Of a stretch of 64,000 bases of DNA, positions 18,147 to 26,865 are shown in pieces. Positions within the stretch are counted from its first letter, which is position 1. Each line of letters starts with the position of its first letter. The stretch is from Ureibacillus composti. GTDB taxonomy: Bacteria; Bacillota; Bacilli; Bacillales_A; Planococcaceae. The stretch covers positions 2,869,001 to 2,933,000 of the forward strand of contig JAUCEP010000002.1 of NCBI GenBank assembly GCA_030348875.1. The letters run 5' to 3'. The notes below the pieces were generated by a model, which saw only the letters and a list, made by a program, of their open reading frames with translations, had not been told where the DNA came from and did not search any database. The position numbers and the translations under genes are program-made.

Positions 18147-20675
18147 TTATTTTTTAACAGTTACTTTAGTTTCTTGAGCAACACCGTTTACGTCAGTGAT
18201 GTTTGCTGTTTGAGTTTCTAAAGTTACTAAACTTGCTACTTGGTTAGCATCTGCAACTGTTAATACTAATTCACCGTCTTCAGTTACTTCAACTGCAGTA
18301 ATAGCTATTGCAGCACCTTTACTATCAACTAGTGAGATTTCATCTTTCACTTCATCTAATAACTCAACATCAGCAGTATCTTTAACTTTAATTGCTTCAG
18401 AGTAAGTTACTGTGATTTTAGTTAAATCTGTTGCAACAAATGATTGAGCTACAGGAGCTGTGTTATCTGTTACTGCAATAAGTTTAGAGAATTGGTTACT
18501 TACTTTGTCATCAAGTGATTGAACAGCATTTACACGGAACATAGCTTTATCATCATTAGCTTTTACAAATCCAGCAGGAAGTGTAATCACAACTTTAGAT
18601 TGAACAGTAGCACCGTTATCTTTAGCAAATGCGATTTCAGTGTTTGATGGTAATGTATCACCGTTCAATTGGTAAGCTGAAGGGTTTAAAGCAGATCCTG
18701 TGCCAGTTGCTTTAACTTTTGTACCAAAATCAACAGTGATTACATTTTCAGCCACTTCAACACCAGCAATATTAAATGAAGTTTCAACTGGTTGACCATC
18801 TTCAGTTACATTAACATCGAATGAATATTTAGCACTTTCATTTGGAGTTAACGCTTTATCAACTACAAATCCTTTTGCTAATTCGAAGCTATAATTATCA
18901 TTTGTTAAGTTAGCTGGAAGTGTGAATACTACTGTTTTAGCATCATCAGCTTTCACTTCTACTTTGCTTACAACATTAGAAGCTGATAAGATTTCGCCTT
19001 TAGAGTTTACAACTTTTACATCTGCAAGAGTTGGGTTTACAACTTCTTCATCATAAGATACAGCAAAAGAAGATACTTTTCCATCAGTTTTAGATGTTTC
19101 AACTTTAACTACTTCTGGAGCAGTTACATCTTTAGATACTACAACTGTTTTAGTAATTTCTTCTGCATTTTTGTTACCTAATGCATCAACTAATACATCT
19201 TTAGCAACAGTTAAAGTAACTTTATCTGAATTTCCGTTTTTATATAAGTAATCTTTGTTTAATGTTACTGTATATTCTTTTTCATCAGTTTTTTCAACTT
19301 TAGTAACGATATTTGCATTGAATGTACCAACTTTAGCAGATACTGCGAAATCATTAGCTAATACATCGTCAACTGTTACTTTAACTTGGTTTTCACCAAC
19401 AGCTTTAACGTCTACGATTGATGGAGCAACATCATCGATTGTAACATTTAATGAAGCAACTTGAACTTCTTTCACGTTTCCAGCAAAGTCTGTAGCATTC
19501 ACAACAGTTACATCATATGATTTAGTTGCATCAAGGTCTACTGTTACAGTAGCTTCGTTACCATGTACTGATGCACTGTAGTTAGTTCCGTTAATTTTTA
19601 CTGTATCGATAGATTTTACTTCTTCATCAAAAGTTAAAGTAATTGATTTAACACCGTCTTTTGTATCTTTAATAGTAGATGTTGCAGCAGTTAAAACTGG
19701 AGCAGTTTGATCGTCTACAGTTACTTTTGAGTTAGTTGGGCTTACGAATTCACCGTTAACATCTTTAACAGTCTCGAAAGGAACTCCTACAGTGTATTCA
19801 CCTTTAAAGATTTTTTCAGCTTTAAGTGTAAGTGTTTTACCGTCTTCACTTAACTCTTTTGTTACTGTACCAGCATCTAAAGCATCTTTGCCAGCAACTA
19901 GAGTAATAGCATTAATAGTTTCTTTGTCAATTGCATTATTGAACTCAACTTCAATTGTTTTAGCGTTAATTGCATTTACAGCAGTAACTGCAGTTGCAAC
20001 TTCAACATCAGCATCAACTTTAATAGTTGCGTTTAAGAATGAAGCGAATTGTCCACGAGTAACTTTCCCTGTTGGGTTGAAGTTAGCAGGTTTAGTAATA
20101 CCTAAAGCTTTAAGAGCTAATACTTCATCACGGTAGTCAGCAGAAACTTTCTCGATATCTCCAACTGATACGTCTGAAGTATCTCCAGCAACCTCAACTA
20201 AAGATTTACCATAAACTGCTTTGAAAGCACTGTTAAGTACTACAGCCATATGTTGACGAGAGATTTCTTGACCTGGGTTTAAAGATCCGTTAGAACCTTC
20301 AAAGATACCAGCAGCTTTAACTAATGCGTACATTTTTTTGTTATCTTCTGTAGCAGATGCAGGAACATCATTGAAGTATGCTTTTGTTGCATAATCAGCA
20401 GGAACTTCAACGCCTTCTGCTTGAGCCCATTTACCAAGCATTAGAGCAACTTGTCCACGTGTTACTGAGTTACCTGGTTTGAATGTACCATCAGTGTATC
20501 CGCCGATAAAACCTAATTCAGCTAATTCTTTGATATTATTTTCGTGGTCGTTCCCAGCGATATCAGAGAATGAAGGAGTTGCTGCAGAAGCAACAGGTAC
20601 GATTGCAGATGCAACTAAAGTAGCTGTTGCAGCTGTTGCAACGAATTTTTTGTATTTAGTTTGTAGGTTAGCCAT
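18147..20675 (-). CDS. S-layer protein with three SLH domains
   Basis: The 842-residue exported protein starts with a signal peptide (positive MANLQTKYKK, hydrophobic core, cleavage near VASA-A at about 31). Three SLH domains follow (about 33-85, 97-150 and 165-218; motifs GGYTDGTFKPGNSVTRGQVA, LNPGQEISRQHMA and FNPTGKVTRGQFA) that bind pyruvylated secondary cell-wall polymer. The remaining 620 residues are repetitive beta-sandwich (Ig-like/SbsA-type) modules rich in Val, Thr, Lys and Asp. There is no Cys in the protein, as usual for S-layers. AGGAGG lies 11 nt before the ATG and the upstream region is long and structured. It may be the main S-layer protein or one of several SLH proteins; the size and codon regularity favour abundant expression. 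Confidence 0.92.
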   Translation of the reverse strand: MANLQTKYKKFVATAATATLVASAIVPVASAATPSFSDIAGNDHENNIKELAELGFIGGYTDGTFKPGNSVTRGQVALMLGKWAQAEGVEVPADYATKAYFNDVPASATEDNKKMYALVKAAGIFEGSNGSLNPGQEISRQHMAVVLNSAFKAVYGKSLVEVAGDTSDVSVGDIEKVSADYRDEVLALKALGITKPANFNPTGKVTRGQFASFLNATIKVDADVEVATAVTAVNAINAKTIEVEFNNAIDKETINAITLVAGKDALDAGTVTKELSEDGKTLTLKAEKIFKGEYTVGVPFETVKDVNGEFVSPTNSKVTVDDQTAPVLTAATSTIKDTKDGVKSITLTFDEEVKSIDTVKINGTNYSASVHGNEATVTVDLDATKSYDVTVVNATDFAGNVKEVQVASLNVTIDDVAPSIVDVKAVGENQVKVTVDDVLANDFAVSAKVGTFNANIVTKVEKTDEKEYTVTLNKDYLYKNGNSDKVTLTVAKDVLVDALGNKNAEEITKTVVVSKDVTAPEVVKVETSKTDGKVSSFAVSYDEEVVNPTLADVKVVNSKGEILSASNVVSKVEVKADDAKTVVFTLPANLTNDNYSFELAKGFVVDKALTPNESAKYSFDVNVTEDGQPVETSFNIAGVEVAENVITVDFGTKVKATGTGSALNPSAYQLNGDTLPSNTEIAFAKDNGATVQSKVVITLPAGFVKANDDKAMFRVNAVQSLDDKVSNQFSKLIAVTDNTAPVAQSFVATDLTKITVTYSEAIKVKDTADVELLDEVKDEISLVDSKGAAIAITAVEVTEDGELVLTVADANQVASLVTLETQTANITDVNGVAQETKVTVKK

Positions 20676-21087
20676 TATAAGAATTTCCTCCTAGAATATG
20701 TAAAATAATTTAGATGATAAATTATTACACTATAAAGTTACTATAAGATAAATAGAGAAAATTTCTATTTTCACATCGAAAATTGTAATATCTGTGATTA
20801 CTGTATTAAATCACCAAGGAAATTTTCGGTGTTTTTCTCTTACAAAACAATCATATACCAATTTTTATAATATATATATACCAAAAAAACTGGTATATCA
20901 GTAGAATTTATGGTGCGACTGGGGATTTCTTGAAATCTATTAAATTCGTAAAAATTCGAGAAAACTATATGTAGAGCGTATATTAGCATTATAGACCCAA
21001 TAACATTGAATTTTAGTTCTATATACTTCTTACTACTTTTTCATAGTCATTTGTAATATTTGAACTATTTAAAAACGCAAAAAAAAA
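20676..21087 (-). promoter_or_regulatory. Long upstream region of the S-layer gene with ATATACCA dyads
   Basis: An 8-bp perfect inverted repeat (ATATACCA at 20876-20883, TGGTATAT at 20891-20898) and an additional ATATACCA copy at 20854-20861 lie about 180-220 bp before the S-layer start. They could be an operator or a transcript hairpin. No gene is seen here. Confidence 0.4.
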
Positions 21088-21119
21088 GAGGCTTCTACTA
21101 AATTAGTAGAAATGTCCTC
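21088..21119 (-). terminator. Terminator downstream of a small decayed gene
   Basis: TTCTACTAA/TTAGTAGAA with outer GAGG/CCTC pairing and a seven-base A-run that gives T residues on the minus strand. Confidence 0.75.
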
Positions 21120-21141
21120 AATTGGTTTATTTTTAAAAGAT

Positions 21142-21303
21142 TCAGAAATAAATTGCAATAATTTCGATTACTAATAGAAAGACAAAACTATATACTATTA
21201 TGGCAATTCCAGCAACCCCGTCTCCTACACTCACTCACCCCAAAAGAATCCCTGCTACCCATGATAAAAGGGGGGATATGAAGAAATCATCGAAATCCCC
21301 CAA
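21142..21303 (-). pseudogene. Small two-helix membrane protein frame interrupted by TGA
   Basis: One reading frame from a TTG at 21303 encodes LGDFDDFFISPLLSWVAGI-LLG, then a TGA at 21235-21237, then VSVGDGVAGIAIIVYSFVF and LLVIEIIAIYF to a stop at 21142. Both halves are hydrophobic in the same frame and a strong terminator follows, which is unlikely by chance. The second half alone (GTG at 21234, 30 residues) resembles tiny YjcZ-like membrane proteins, but its SD is poor. I read it as a decayed two-helix protein; a functional 30-residue product is the alternative. Confidence 0.4.
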
Positions 21304-21456
21304 ATGAAAATCTTCTTTTTTATAGGTTTATTTCGACTAAAATATACTGCTAACAAAATGGCTAACGCTTAACACAATTATTGCAATAAACAATTAAAAC
21401 TCTTCTTCTAAACTGAAACGTTAACGTCATAAATAATCTTCAGTGTATATGTATCA

Positions 21457-22140
21457 TCATTTTCTTCTCAAATCTCTGATGATCTCCAAATATTGCGTAT
21501 CACCTAACCCATAATGTTTAAATTCATTTAATAGTCCTAACAAAAGCTCATTTTCAGTAGTATTAATATTTAATAGAATATATTCCATTAATTCACTATC
21601 TTTTTTTAGGTAAGATAAATACCATTCTATTCCCTTCCACAAAGATGATAATTCAATTGTTGAGGGCATTTTCCTATCCACCAACACTTGCTTATACATT
21701 AAATAGTAACCTTCAGAAGTCAGTGAATATTCTTCAATCGGTTTAAACTGATCATCAACGAGATGAAGTTTAATCGAGCAATTATGCTGTTCTTGATCAA
21801 GCCAGCCAAGAACTGTTAACAAATTAATTTGACAAAACATATCAAAATCAAACCACAGTTCTAGACGATTAAAATTCTTTAGAAAAAGTGGCTCCAAATG
21901 TTTCAATGTCCGTTCTTTATACTCATCAACTGTTACCTGATGGACGCTAGCCCGTATTTTATTAAATAAAGGCGAAAAAAGATCACTTGATGTCTTCCCA
22001 TAACACATTGCTTCGTTAAAAGGAATTAATGTTTCCCCTTTAAGGAAGTGAGACGTATTAAAAACATGCAGCATACTTTCTCCATTTAGAAGATGTAGCA
22101 CTTTCTCCGAATCATCTTGCCTTCTTATAATTTTTGTCAC
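21457..22140 (-). CDS. DUF1835 domain-containing protein
   Basis: A 227-residue protein with the DUF1835 pattern: LHLLNGESMLHVF near the N-terminus, IPFNEAMCYG, an Arg region and LELWFDFDMFCQINLLTVLGWL (shown in the middle, about residues 95-118). The C-terminal part is helical. Function unknown. The GTG at 22140 follows GAGGTGG at 8 nt; two further GTG codons in frame (22143, 22152) are possible starts. Confidence 0.78.
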   Translation of the reverse strand: MTKIIRRQDDSEKVLHLLNGESMLHVFNTSHFLKGETLIPFNEAMCYGKTSSDLFSPLFNKIRASVHQVTVDEYKERTLKHLEPLFLKNFNRLELWFDFDMFCQINLLTVLGWLDQEQHNCSIKLHLVDDQFKPIEEYSLTSEGYYLMYKQVLVDRKMPSTIELSSLWKGIEWYLSYLKKDSELMEYILLNINTTENELLLGLLNEFKHYGLGDTQYLEIIRDLRRK

Positions 22141-22227
22141 CACGATATCCACCTCTTTGTAAGGAAGTACACCTCATACTACATCTCGTTCATAAGCTCC
22201 TGAATTTTTTGATTTAGGTTTGATCAA

Positions 22228-22503
22228 TTAAACAATTTTAACTGATATCGCTTTAAAAAAACCAAATCCTGAAAGTTTTAAAATTAATTTTTCTTTCATT
22301 GTAATATGCCTTTGAACGTATATTAAAAGGCCATCCACCTTGAATTCATGATAGTTCCCTATATCTTTTGGCTTTCCAACGAGTGTTAGTAACTCTTGGA
22401 CCCCCGGTGCACAACAAGCATTTACTTCAACTATTTTCACCATTAATTGTCCACCTTTAGATTGAATCCATTTTTTCGCATCTTCATCAATTTCGAACTT
22501 CAT
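22228..22503 (-). CDS. CC/Se motif family protein (HesB-like)
   Basis: The 91-residue protein has MKFEIDEDAKKWIQSKGGQL at the N-terminus and the motif VEVNACCAPGVQE (about 25-37). The vicinal Cys pair there is the position that is Cys-selenocysteine in some relatives of this family, which is distantly related to HesB/IscA. The pair may bind metal or take part in a redox step. SD AAAAAGGAGAG precedes the ATG. A small monocistronic unit. Confidence 0.75.
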   Translation of the reverse strand: MKFEIDEDAKKWIQSKGGQLMVKIVEVNACCAPGVQELLTLVGKPKDIGNYHEFKVDGLLIYVQRHITMKEKLILKLSGFGFFKAISVKIV

Positions 22504-22591
22504 GGTTTCTCTCCTTTTTAAGTGATTCTTACTTATATTATGCTAGATTTGACCCTAACAAGAAATAGAAATAACCCCATTTAAATTAAAA

Positions 22592-22619
22592 AGAGTAGAC
22601 GGTTCATTCCGTCTACTCT
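22592..22619 (-). terminator. Terminator of yitT-family gene
   Basis: Perfect 11-bp stem AGAGTAGACGG/CCGTCTACTCT. Confidence 0.88.
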
Positions 22620-22632
22620 CTTATAACTTTAA

Positions 22633-23505
22633 TTAGTGAATATTACGTTTTTTGAAGTTTCCGCCTCTTACTTCTGCTGTATCATACACTGTAACAAAAG
22701 CATTTGGATCCAATTCATGAATAATTTCTTTCATTTTGCTATCCTCTAAACGGTTAATAACACATGTGATTTCCTTAAACTCTTCATTTGAATAAGCTCC
22801 GCGCACAATATTGTATGTGGCGCTACGTCCTAAACGGTCACGAATCGTTTCGACCATTTCTTCTGGCTCACTTGTAATAATTTTAAATGTTTTTGAACCA
22901 CTTAGACCTTCTTCTACGATATGAATCACCTTTGATGCAATAAAGTAGGCAATCCCTGAAAGAATTGCTCCTTGAAGACCAAATACTGTCGAAACAATGA
23001 TAAATACAAATAAGTTTAGGAACAATATTAAATCACTTGTCCCAAATGGTAATTTCCTTGAAAGTAATACTGCCAACATATCAATGCCATCTAAGGCACC
23101 ACCATTACGTAGGGCAAGACCCATCCCAAAACCGATGATAATCCCACCAACAACTGTAACTAATAATGTATCTCCGTGAATAATTGTATGGACATGGTGC
23201 ATCATACTTGTCCCTATAGCAAGGGAAACAATACCAAGCACCGAATAAATCGCAAAACTTTTCCCAATTTGTTTGTAACCCAAAATAATAAAGGGGATAT
23301 TTAATATCGCAATTAACACTCCTAGTGGTAAACCGAATAACTGTGATCCAACGATACTTATACCGGTTACCCCACCATCGGATACGTTATTTGGAATTAA
23401 CACTGCTTCCAAACCGTACGCCGTAATAGCTCCACCAAGAATGATTAGTAATACTTTGGATAAAATCCTTCGTATCTTTGGCTTCTGCTGTCTAACTGGA
23501 CTCAT
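22633..23505 (-). CDS. YitT family membrane protein (DUF161 + DUF2179)
   Basis: The 290-residue protein has five to six membrane helices in the first 200 residues (GGAITAYGLEAVLIPNNVSDGG near the N-terminus, split as GGAITAYGLEAVL and IPNNVSDGG). A cytoplasmic C-terminal DUF2179 domain (about 215-285) contains the family motif TRGAYSNEEFKEITCVI in the form VRGAYSNEEFKEITCVI. The function of YitT proteins is not established; they are common in multiple copies in Bacillales. Confidence 0.9.
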   Translation of the reverse strand: MSPVRQQKPKIRRILSKVLLIILGGAITAYGLEAVLIPNNVSDGGVTGISIVGSQLFGLPLGVLIAILNIPFIILGYKQIGKSFAIYSVLGIVSLAIGTSMMHHVHTIIHGDTLLVTVVGGIIIGFGMGLALRNGGALDGIDMLAVLLSRKLPFGTSDLILFLNLFVFIIVSTVFGLQGAILSGIAYFIASKVIHIVEEGLSGSKTFKIITSEPEEMVETIRDRLGRSATYNIVRGAYSNEEFKEITCVINRLEDSKMKEIIHELDPNAFVTVYDTAEVRGGNFKKRNIH

Positions 23506-23769
23506 AAAAATTCCTCAATTCTATGTATTAAGTTCGATAATATTGATTAATGTAGACTCTTCAATAGATTGCATCAATCAATTCCTAATACTATTATACA
23601 AAAACATAGGAAATCTGACAAAGATATGGGCACTAGGACTTAAAAAATGCTGTTGTCTTTAATGCCAAAAATTATTAAACGTTAATATAAGGATAATTGG
23701 ACAACTTACACTTCATGCCTATTTAACATACACTGTAACATTAACTGTGGTAGATAAGGAGTTTTGCCC

Positions 23770-23988
23770 ATGTATGTTGTTACATTTTTTGAAAAAAATA
23801 CGTTTTTCTTAAGTCAATTGCTAAAAACAGTACCTCAAAAAGATGAAGCCATTAAAATTAAAGGTCGAAAAGGAACCGTTGTAAACGTTGAGCAGATTGA
23901 TGATAAAAATATTCATGTCCATGTCGAGTTAGAAAAAGTCGTTAAATTCCAACCTATTTTAAAAGATGATAAAAAAAGAAGACGATAA
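23770..23988 (+). CDS. Small basic hypothetical protein, 72 residues
   Basis: A short soluble protein with a beta-like N-terminus (MYVVTFFEKNTFFLSQLL), a basic loop KIKGRKGTV and a C-terminal KDDKKRRR tail. AAGGAG lies 8 nt before the ATG at 23770. Terminated by a strong hairpin. The basic tail suggests nucleic-acid or ribosome association, but no family is recognised. Confidence 0.65.
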   Translation: MYVVTFFEKNTFFLSQLLKTVPQKDEAIKIKGRKGTVVNVEQIDDKNIHVHVELEKVVKFQPILKDDKKRRR

Positions 23989-24010
23989 CCTACAAGGCTG
24001 TGACAAAATT

Positions 24011-24044
24011 AAAACACCATTTCTCAAGGAGAATGGTGTTTTCT
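24011..24044 (+). terminator. Terminator of the 72-codon gene
   Basis: AAAACACCATT/AATGGTGTTTT with CTC/GAG inside. Confidence 0.8.
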
Positions 24045-24091
24045 ATTTGGACTTGATTTGCATTCCAGGGATGTCTTTAGTCATTAATTGA

Positions 24092-24832
24092 TTAAGACAC
24101 ACTACTAAGCATCATTTCATTTATCCGTTCATTTAATGCACTTACGATTACATCTGAGCTTCCTAAATAATCACATAAAATATATTCACAAGTATTTTTC
24201 TCTCCAGATTTCTCAATGTTTTTTTGAATTCCTTTCATTAATAACCCTGTAAATAAAAAGTACGGTAAAATAAAGACTTGGTCTACTTCATCATCTATCT
24301 TATTCATAACATCTGTGAAATACGGTTTGCAACCAGTTAAAAAACAAGTCTCAACAAGATGATGTATTTTGGTTTCAAGTGCCATTGCAATCGTCCCTAA
24401 ATCACGTTTCACATCTACATCTGTTGATCCTCGTCCAACTATCCAAATCTTCGAACGCGCCGTTACTTGCTTGCCTGTCCCTATTATATGCTCAGCTAAT
24501 AAGTCTACTAAACTTGTCTGCACACCGATAGGGTTGCCAAACTTAAATTCTACTAAGGGATACTCCTTCAACGCTTCTTCTAATTCTAATGGAATATCAT
24601 GTTTCGCATGGGCAGCTGACAACAAAAGAACAGGAATTGCATGTATTTTCGTCGCTCCACGTTCTACACACATTTTTATAGCTTGAGTTATAGTCGGTTC
24701 AGCTAGCTCTAAAAAACAATGTATTTGAATCGGCTCGGTGCGTAATTTTTTACATTTTTCCACAAACTCAACCGCCTCAACGCATGCTTCTATTAAACGA
24801 CTTCCGTGACAAATATATAAGACAGCATCCAT
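24092..24832 (-). CDS. sirB: Sirohydrochlorin ferrochelatase (CbiX/SirB family)
   Basis: A 246-residue chelatase that inserts Fe2+ into sirohydrochlorin to give sirohaem. Family features are the N-terminal LYICHGSR with the catalytic His (residue 9), FLELAEPTI, and HAIPVLLLSAAHAKHDIP with a second active-site His; the two-half CbiX architecture is present. Starts at the base after the cobA stop, so it is translationally coupled. The product serves the NirB sirohaem centre. Confidence 0.9.
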   Translation of the reverse strand: MDAVLYICHGSRLIEACVEAVEFVEKCKKLRTEPIQIHCFLELAEPTITQAIKMCVERGATKIHAIPVLLLSAAHAKHDIPLELEEALKEYPLVEFKFGNPIGVQTSLVDLLAEHIIGTGKQVTARSKIWIVGRGSTDVDVKRDLGTIAMALETKIHHLVETCFLTGCKPYFTDVMNKIDDEVDQVFILPYFLFTGLLMKGIQKNIEKSGEKNTCEYILCDYLGSSDVIVSALNERINEMMLSSVS

Positions 24833-25603
24833 TTACATACCACCAACTGCAAGTAAATCTTGGCTATTTTCAAACCAACTTAAACTCTCACTTAATCGAA
24901 CAACTTCCCCTACAACAATCATGCTTGGATTTTTTATTTGTTCACGTTGTGCAGCTGCAAAAATGTTCTCCAAGGTAGCAATTACAGTGCGCTGTTTAGA
25001 TGTAGTACCGTAATGAATCAAGGCTACTGGTGTGTCTTTACTTTTTCCATACTTCATTAATTGTTCTGTAATGTAAGATAAATTCTTCATACCCATATAA
25101 ATTGCGAGAGTATCAACACCTTTAGCTAACGCATCCCAATTCGTATGGTCTTTCTCCCCTTCTTTATGATGCCCCGTGACAATTGCAAAAGAGGAACTAA
25201 ATTCACGGTGAGTGACTGGGATGCCTGCATATGCTGGAGAAGCGATTCCAGATGTAATTCCTGGTACAATTTCAAAAGGCACACCGGCATCCTGGCAAGC
25301 CATCGCTTCTTCACCACCTCGTCCAAAGATGAACGGGTCACCACCTTTTAAACGCGTGACTACTTTTCCTTGTTTTGCATACTTGACTAATTCTAAATTA
25401 ATCGTATTTTGCTGCATAGAATGACAGTTTGGTAGTTTTCCACAAGAAATGAGCAGTGTGCCTTCCTTTGCATACTTTAATAATTCCTTATTTACCAAGC
25501 GATCGTATAGGATAACATCTGCTTGTTCAATGCACTTTAAACCTTTCACAGTTATTAAATCAATGTCTCCTGGTCCTGCTCCAACTATATATACAATCCC
25601 CAT
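24833..25603 (-). CDS. cobA: Uroporphyrinogen-III C-methyltransferase
   Basis: The 256-residue enzyme methylates uroporphyrinogen III at C2 and C7 using S-adenosylmethionine, giving precorrin-2. Signatures are VYIVGAGPGDIDLITVKG at the N-terminus, VTRLKGGDPFIFGRGGEE (about 82-99) and VPGITSGIASPAYAGIPVTH (about 115-134). Domain length is that of the stand-alone CobA/SumT without a HemD fusion. Directly abuts nirC upstream and sirB downstream with no spacing. Confidence 0.95.
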   Translation of the reverse strand: MGIVYIVGAGPGDIDLITVKGLKCIEQADVILYDRLVNKELLKYAKEGTLLISCGKLPNCHSMQQNTINLELVKYAKQGKVVTRLKGGDPFIFGRGGEEAMACQDAGVPFEIVPGITSGIASPAYAGIPVTHREFSSSFAIVTGHHKEGEKDHTNWDALAKGVDTLAIYMGMKNLSYITEQLMKYGKSKDTPVALIHYGTTSKQRTVIATLENIFAAAQREQIKNPSMIVVGEVVRLSESLSWFENSQDLLAVGGM

Positions 25604-26455
25604 TTAGATTCCCCTCGCTTCACTCGCCTTATCTGAACTTTTGACAGATAAAATGTTAAGTTTTTTCTTTGGTTCTGTATGATAAGTGACATATAACGCA
25701 ATACCCGTAAAGATCAACGCACCAAGTATATTCCCTAAAATTACAGGTAGTTGATTCCATAACCACCAATCAGCTACAGTTACATTCGCACCAAGCAGCA
25801 TACCAGCTGGAATTACAAACATATTAACAACAGCGTGTTCAAAGCCTTGTGCAAAGAAAATTAAAATCGGTATCCACATCGCCACAATTTTTCCGATTGT
25901 TGATGTTGCTGTCATCGCCATAACAGCACCAAGCGAAACCATCCAGTTACATAGAATTGCTTTGACAATAACCACAACTAAACCTTTTCCACCTAATGCT
26001 TGATAAGCAAGGGTTTTTGCCTCTGCTACTTTTACGATTTTCTCAGCAACTGCATTGTCTGTGATGGTGCCGAAATGTGTGACCGCAACTACAAATAATA
26101 CGGCATATATAATGCCACCAATTAGGTGACCCACAATGACCCAAAACCAGTTATTCAACATGTTTTTCACTGTTGCTTTTTTCTCCAACACAGCTAATGG
26201 AATTAATGCAAAATTTCCTGTTACTAATTCAAGCCCTAATAAAATAATAATGACAAATGAAGTTGGAAAAAGGATTGCTCCTACAATCCCAAGTTTCGTT
26301 TGAATCTCCGCCGTAAATGCTAGCGTAGTCGCAAATCCTAATAACGCACCTGATAAAAGTCCACGAATGACTAAATCTTTTGTTGAGAGCTTTGCTTTTT
26401 CTGCTCCCACTTGAATCATATTTTTTACAACTTCTTTCGGTTTTACATACGACAT
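25604..26455 (-). CDS. nirC: Formate/nitrite transporter family channel
   Basis: The 283-residue FNT-family membrane protein has six helices with LLSGALLGFATTLAF, ELVTGNFALIPLAVLE and ILCNWMVSLGAVMA. The last is the FNT signature around the second half-helix. The genomic position between nirD and cobA argues for nitrite rather than formate. A terminator-like hairpin separates it from nirD. Confidence 0.9.
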   Translation of the reverse strand: MSYVKPKEVVKNMIQVGAEKAKLSTKDLVIRGLLSGALLGFATTLAFTAEIQTKLGIVGAILFPTSFVIIILLGLELVTGNFALIPLAVLEKKATVKNMLNNWFWVIVGHLIGGIIYAVLFVVAVTHFGTITDNAVAEKIVKVAEAKTLAYQALGGKGLVVVIVKAILCNWMVSLGAVMAMTATSTIGKIVAMWIPILIFFAQGFEHAVVNMFVIPAGMLLGANVTVADWWLWNQLPVILGNILGALIFTGIALYVTYHTEPKKKLNILSVKSSDKASEARGI

Positions 26456-26485
26456 CCCTTGTCCCCCTAATTAAAAATAAGAAAA

Positions 26486-26512
26486 GGGCGCATGAATAAA
26501 AATAGAGCGCCC
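26486..26512 (-). terminator. Hairpin between nirD and nirC
   Basis: GGGCGC/GCGCCC stem followed by TTTTCTTATTTTT on the minus strand. It may reduce read-through from nirBD into nirC-cobA-sirB. Confidence 0.65.
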
Positions 26513-26522
26513 ATTAAATTCG

Positions 26523-26843
26523 TTATTTCAACAAAATAAATACGTCATTCCCTTTAACTTCAACATCATAAGTTTTCACACAACCATGATCAGGTTCTTG
26601 AACTTTGCCATCTGTTACATTGATTTTCCAATCATGCATCGGACAAAATACATATTGACCACTTACCATCCCTTCTACCAGAACTCCACCTTTATGTGGA
26701 CAGCGATTTTCAATTGCATAAAACTCACCATTTTTCAATCGAAATAAGGCAATTTCTAACTCTCCTATACGGAGTGTTTTTCCGAAATCCTTTGCTATAT
26801 CTTCCACTTGTAATACTTTAATACGCTCTGCAATTCGTTCCAT
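26523..26843 (-). CDS. nirD: Nitrite reductase [NAD(P)H] small subunit
   Basis: A 106-residue Rieske-type protein. The [2Fe-2S] motifs CPHKGG (about 48-53) and CPMHDWKI (about 67-74) keep both Cys-x-His pairs intact. Follows nirB with a 22-nt gap and an SD ATTGGAGGG. Confidence 0.95.
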   Translation of the reverse strand: MERIAERIKVLQVEDIAKDFGKTLRIGELEIALFRLKNGEFYAIENRCPHKGGVLVEGMVSGQYVFCPMHDWKINVTDGKVQEPDHGCVKTYDVEVKGNDVFILLK

Positions 26844-26865
26844 CCTTATCCCTCCAATTTGGAAA

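Noticed and set aside
19792-20136. 114-codon plus-strand frame inside the S-layer gene
   Set aside because: It lies antisense to a continuous, well-supported S-layer coding sequence and reflects its codon bias.
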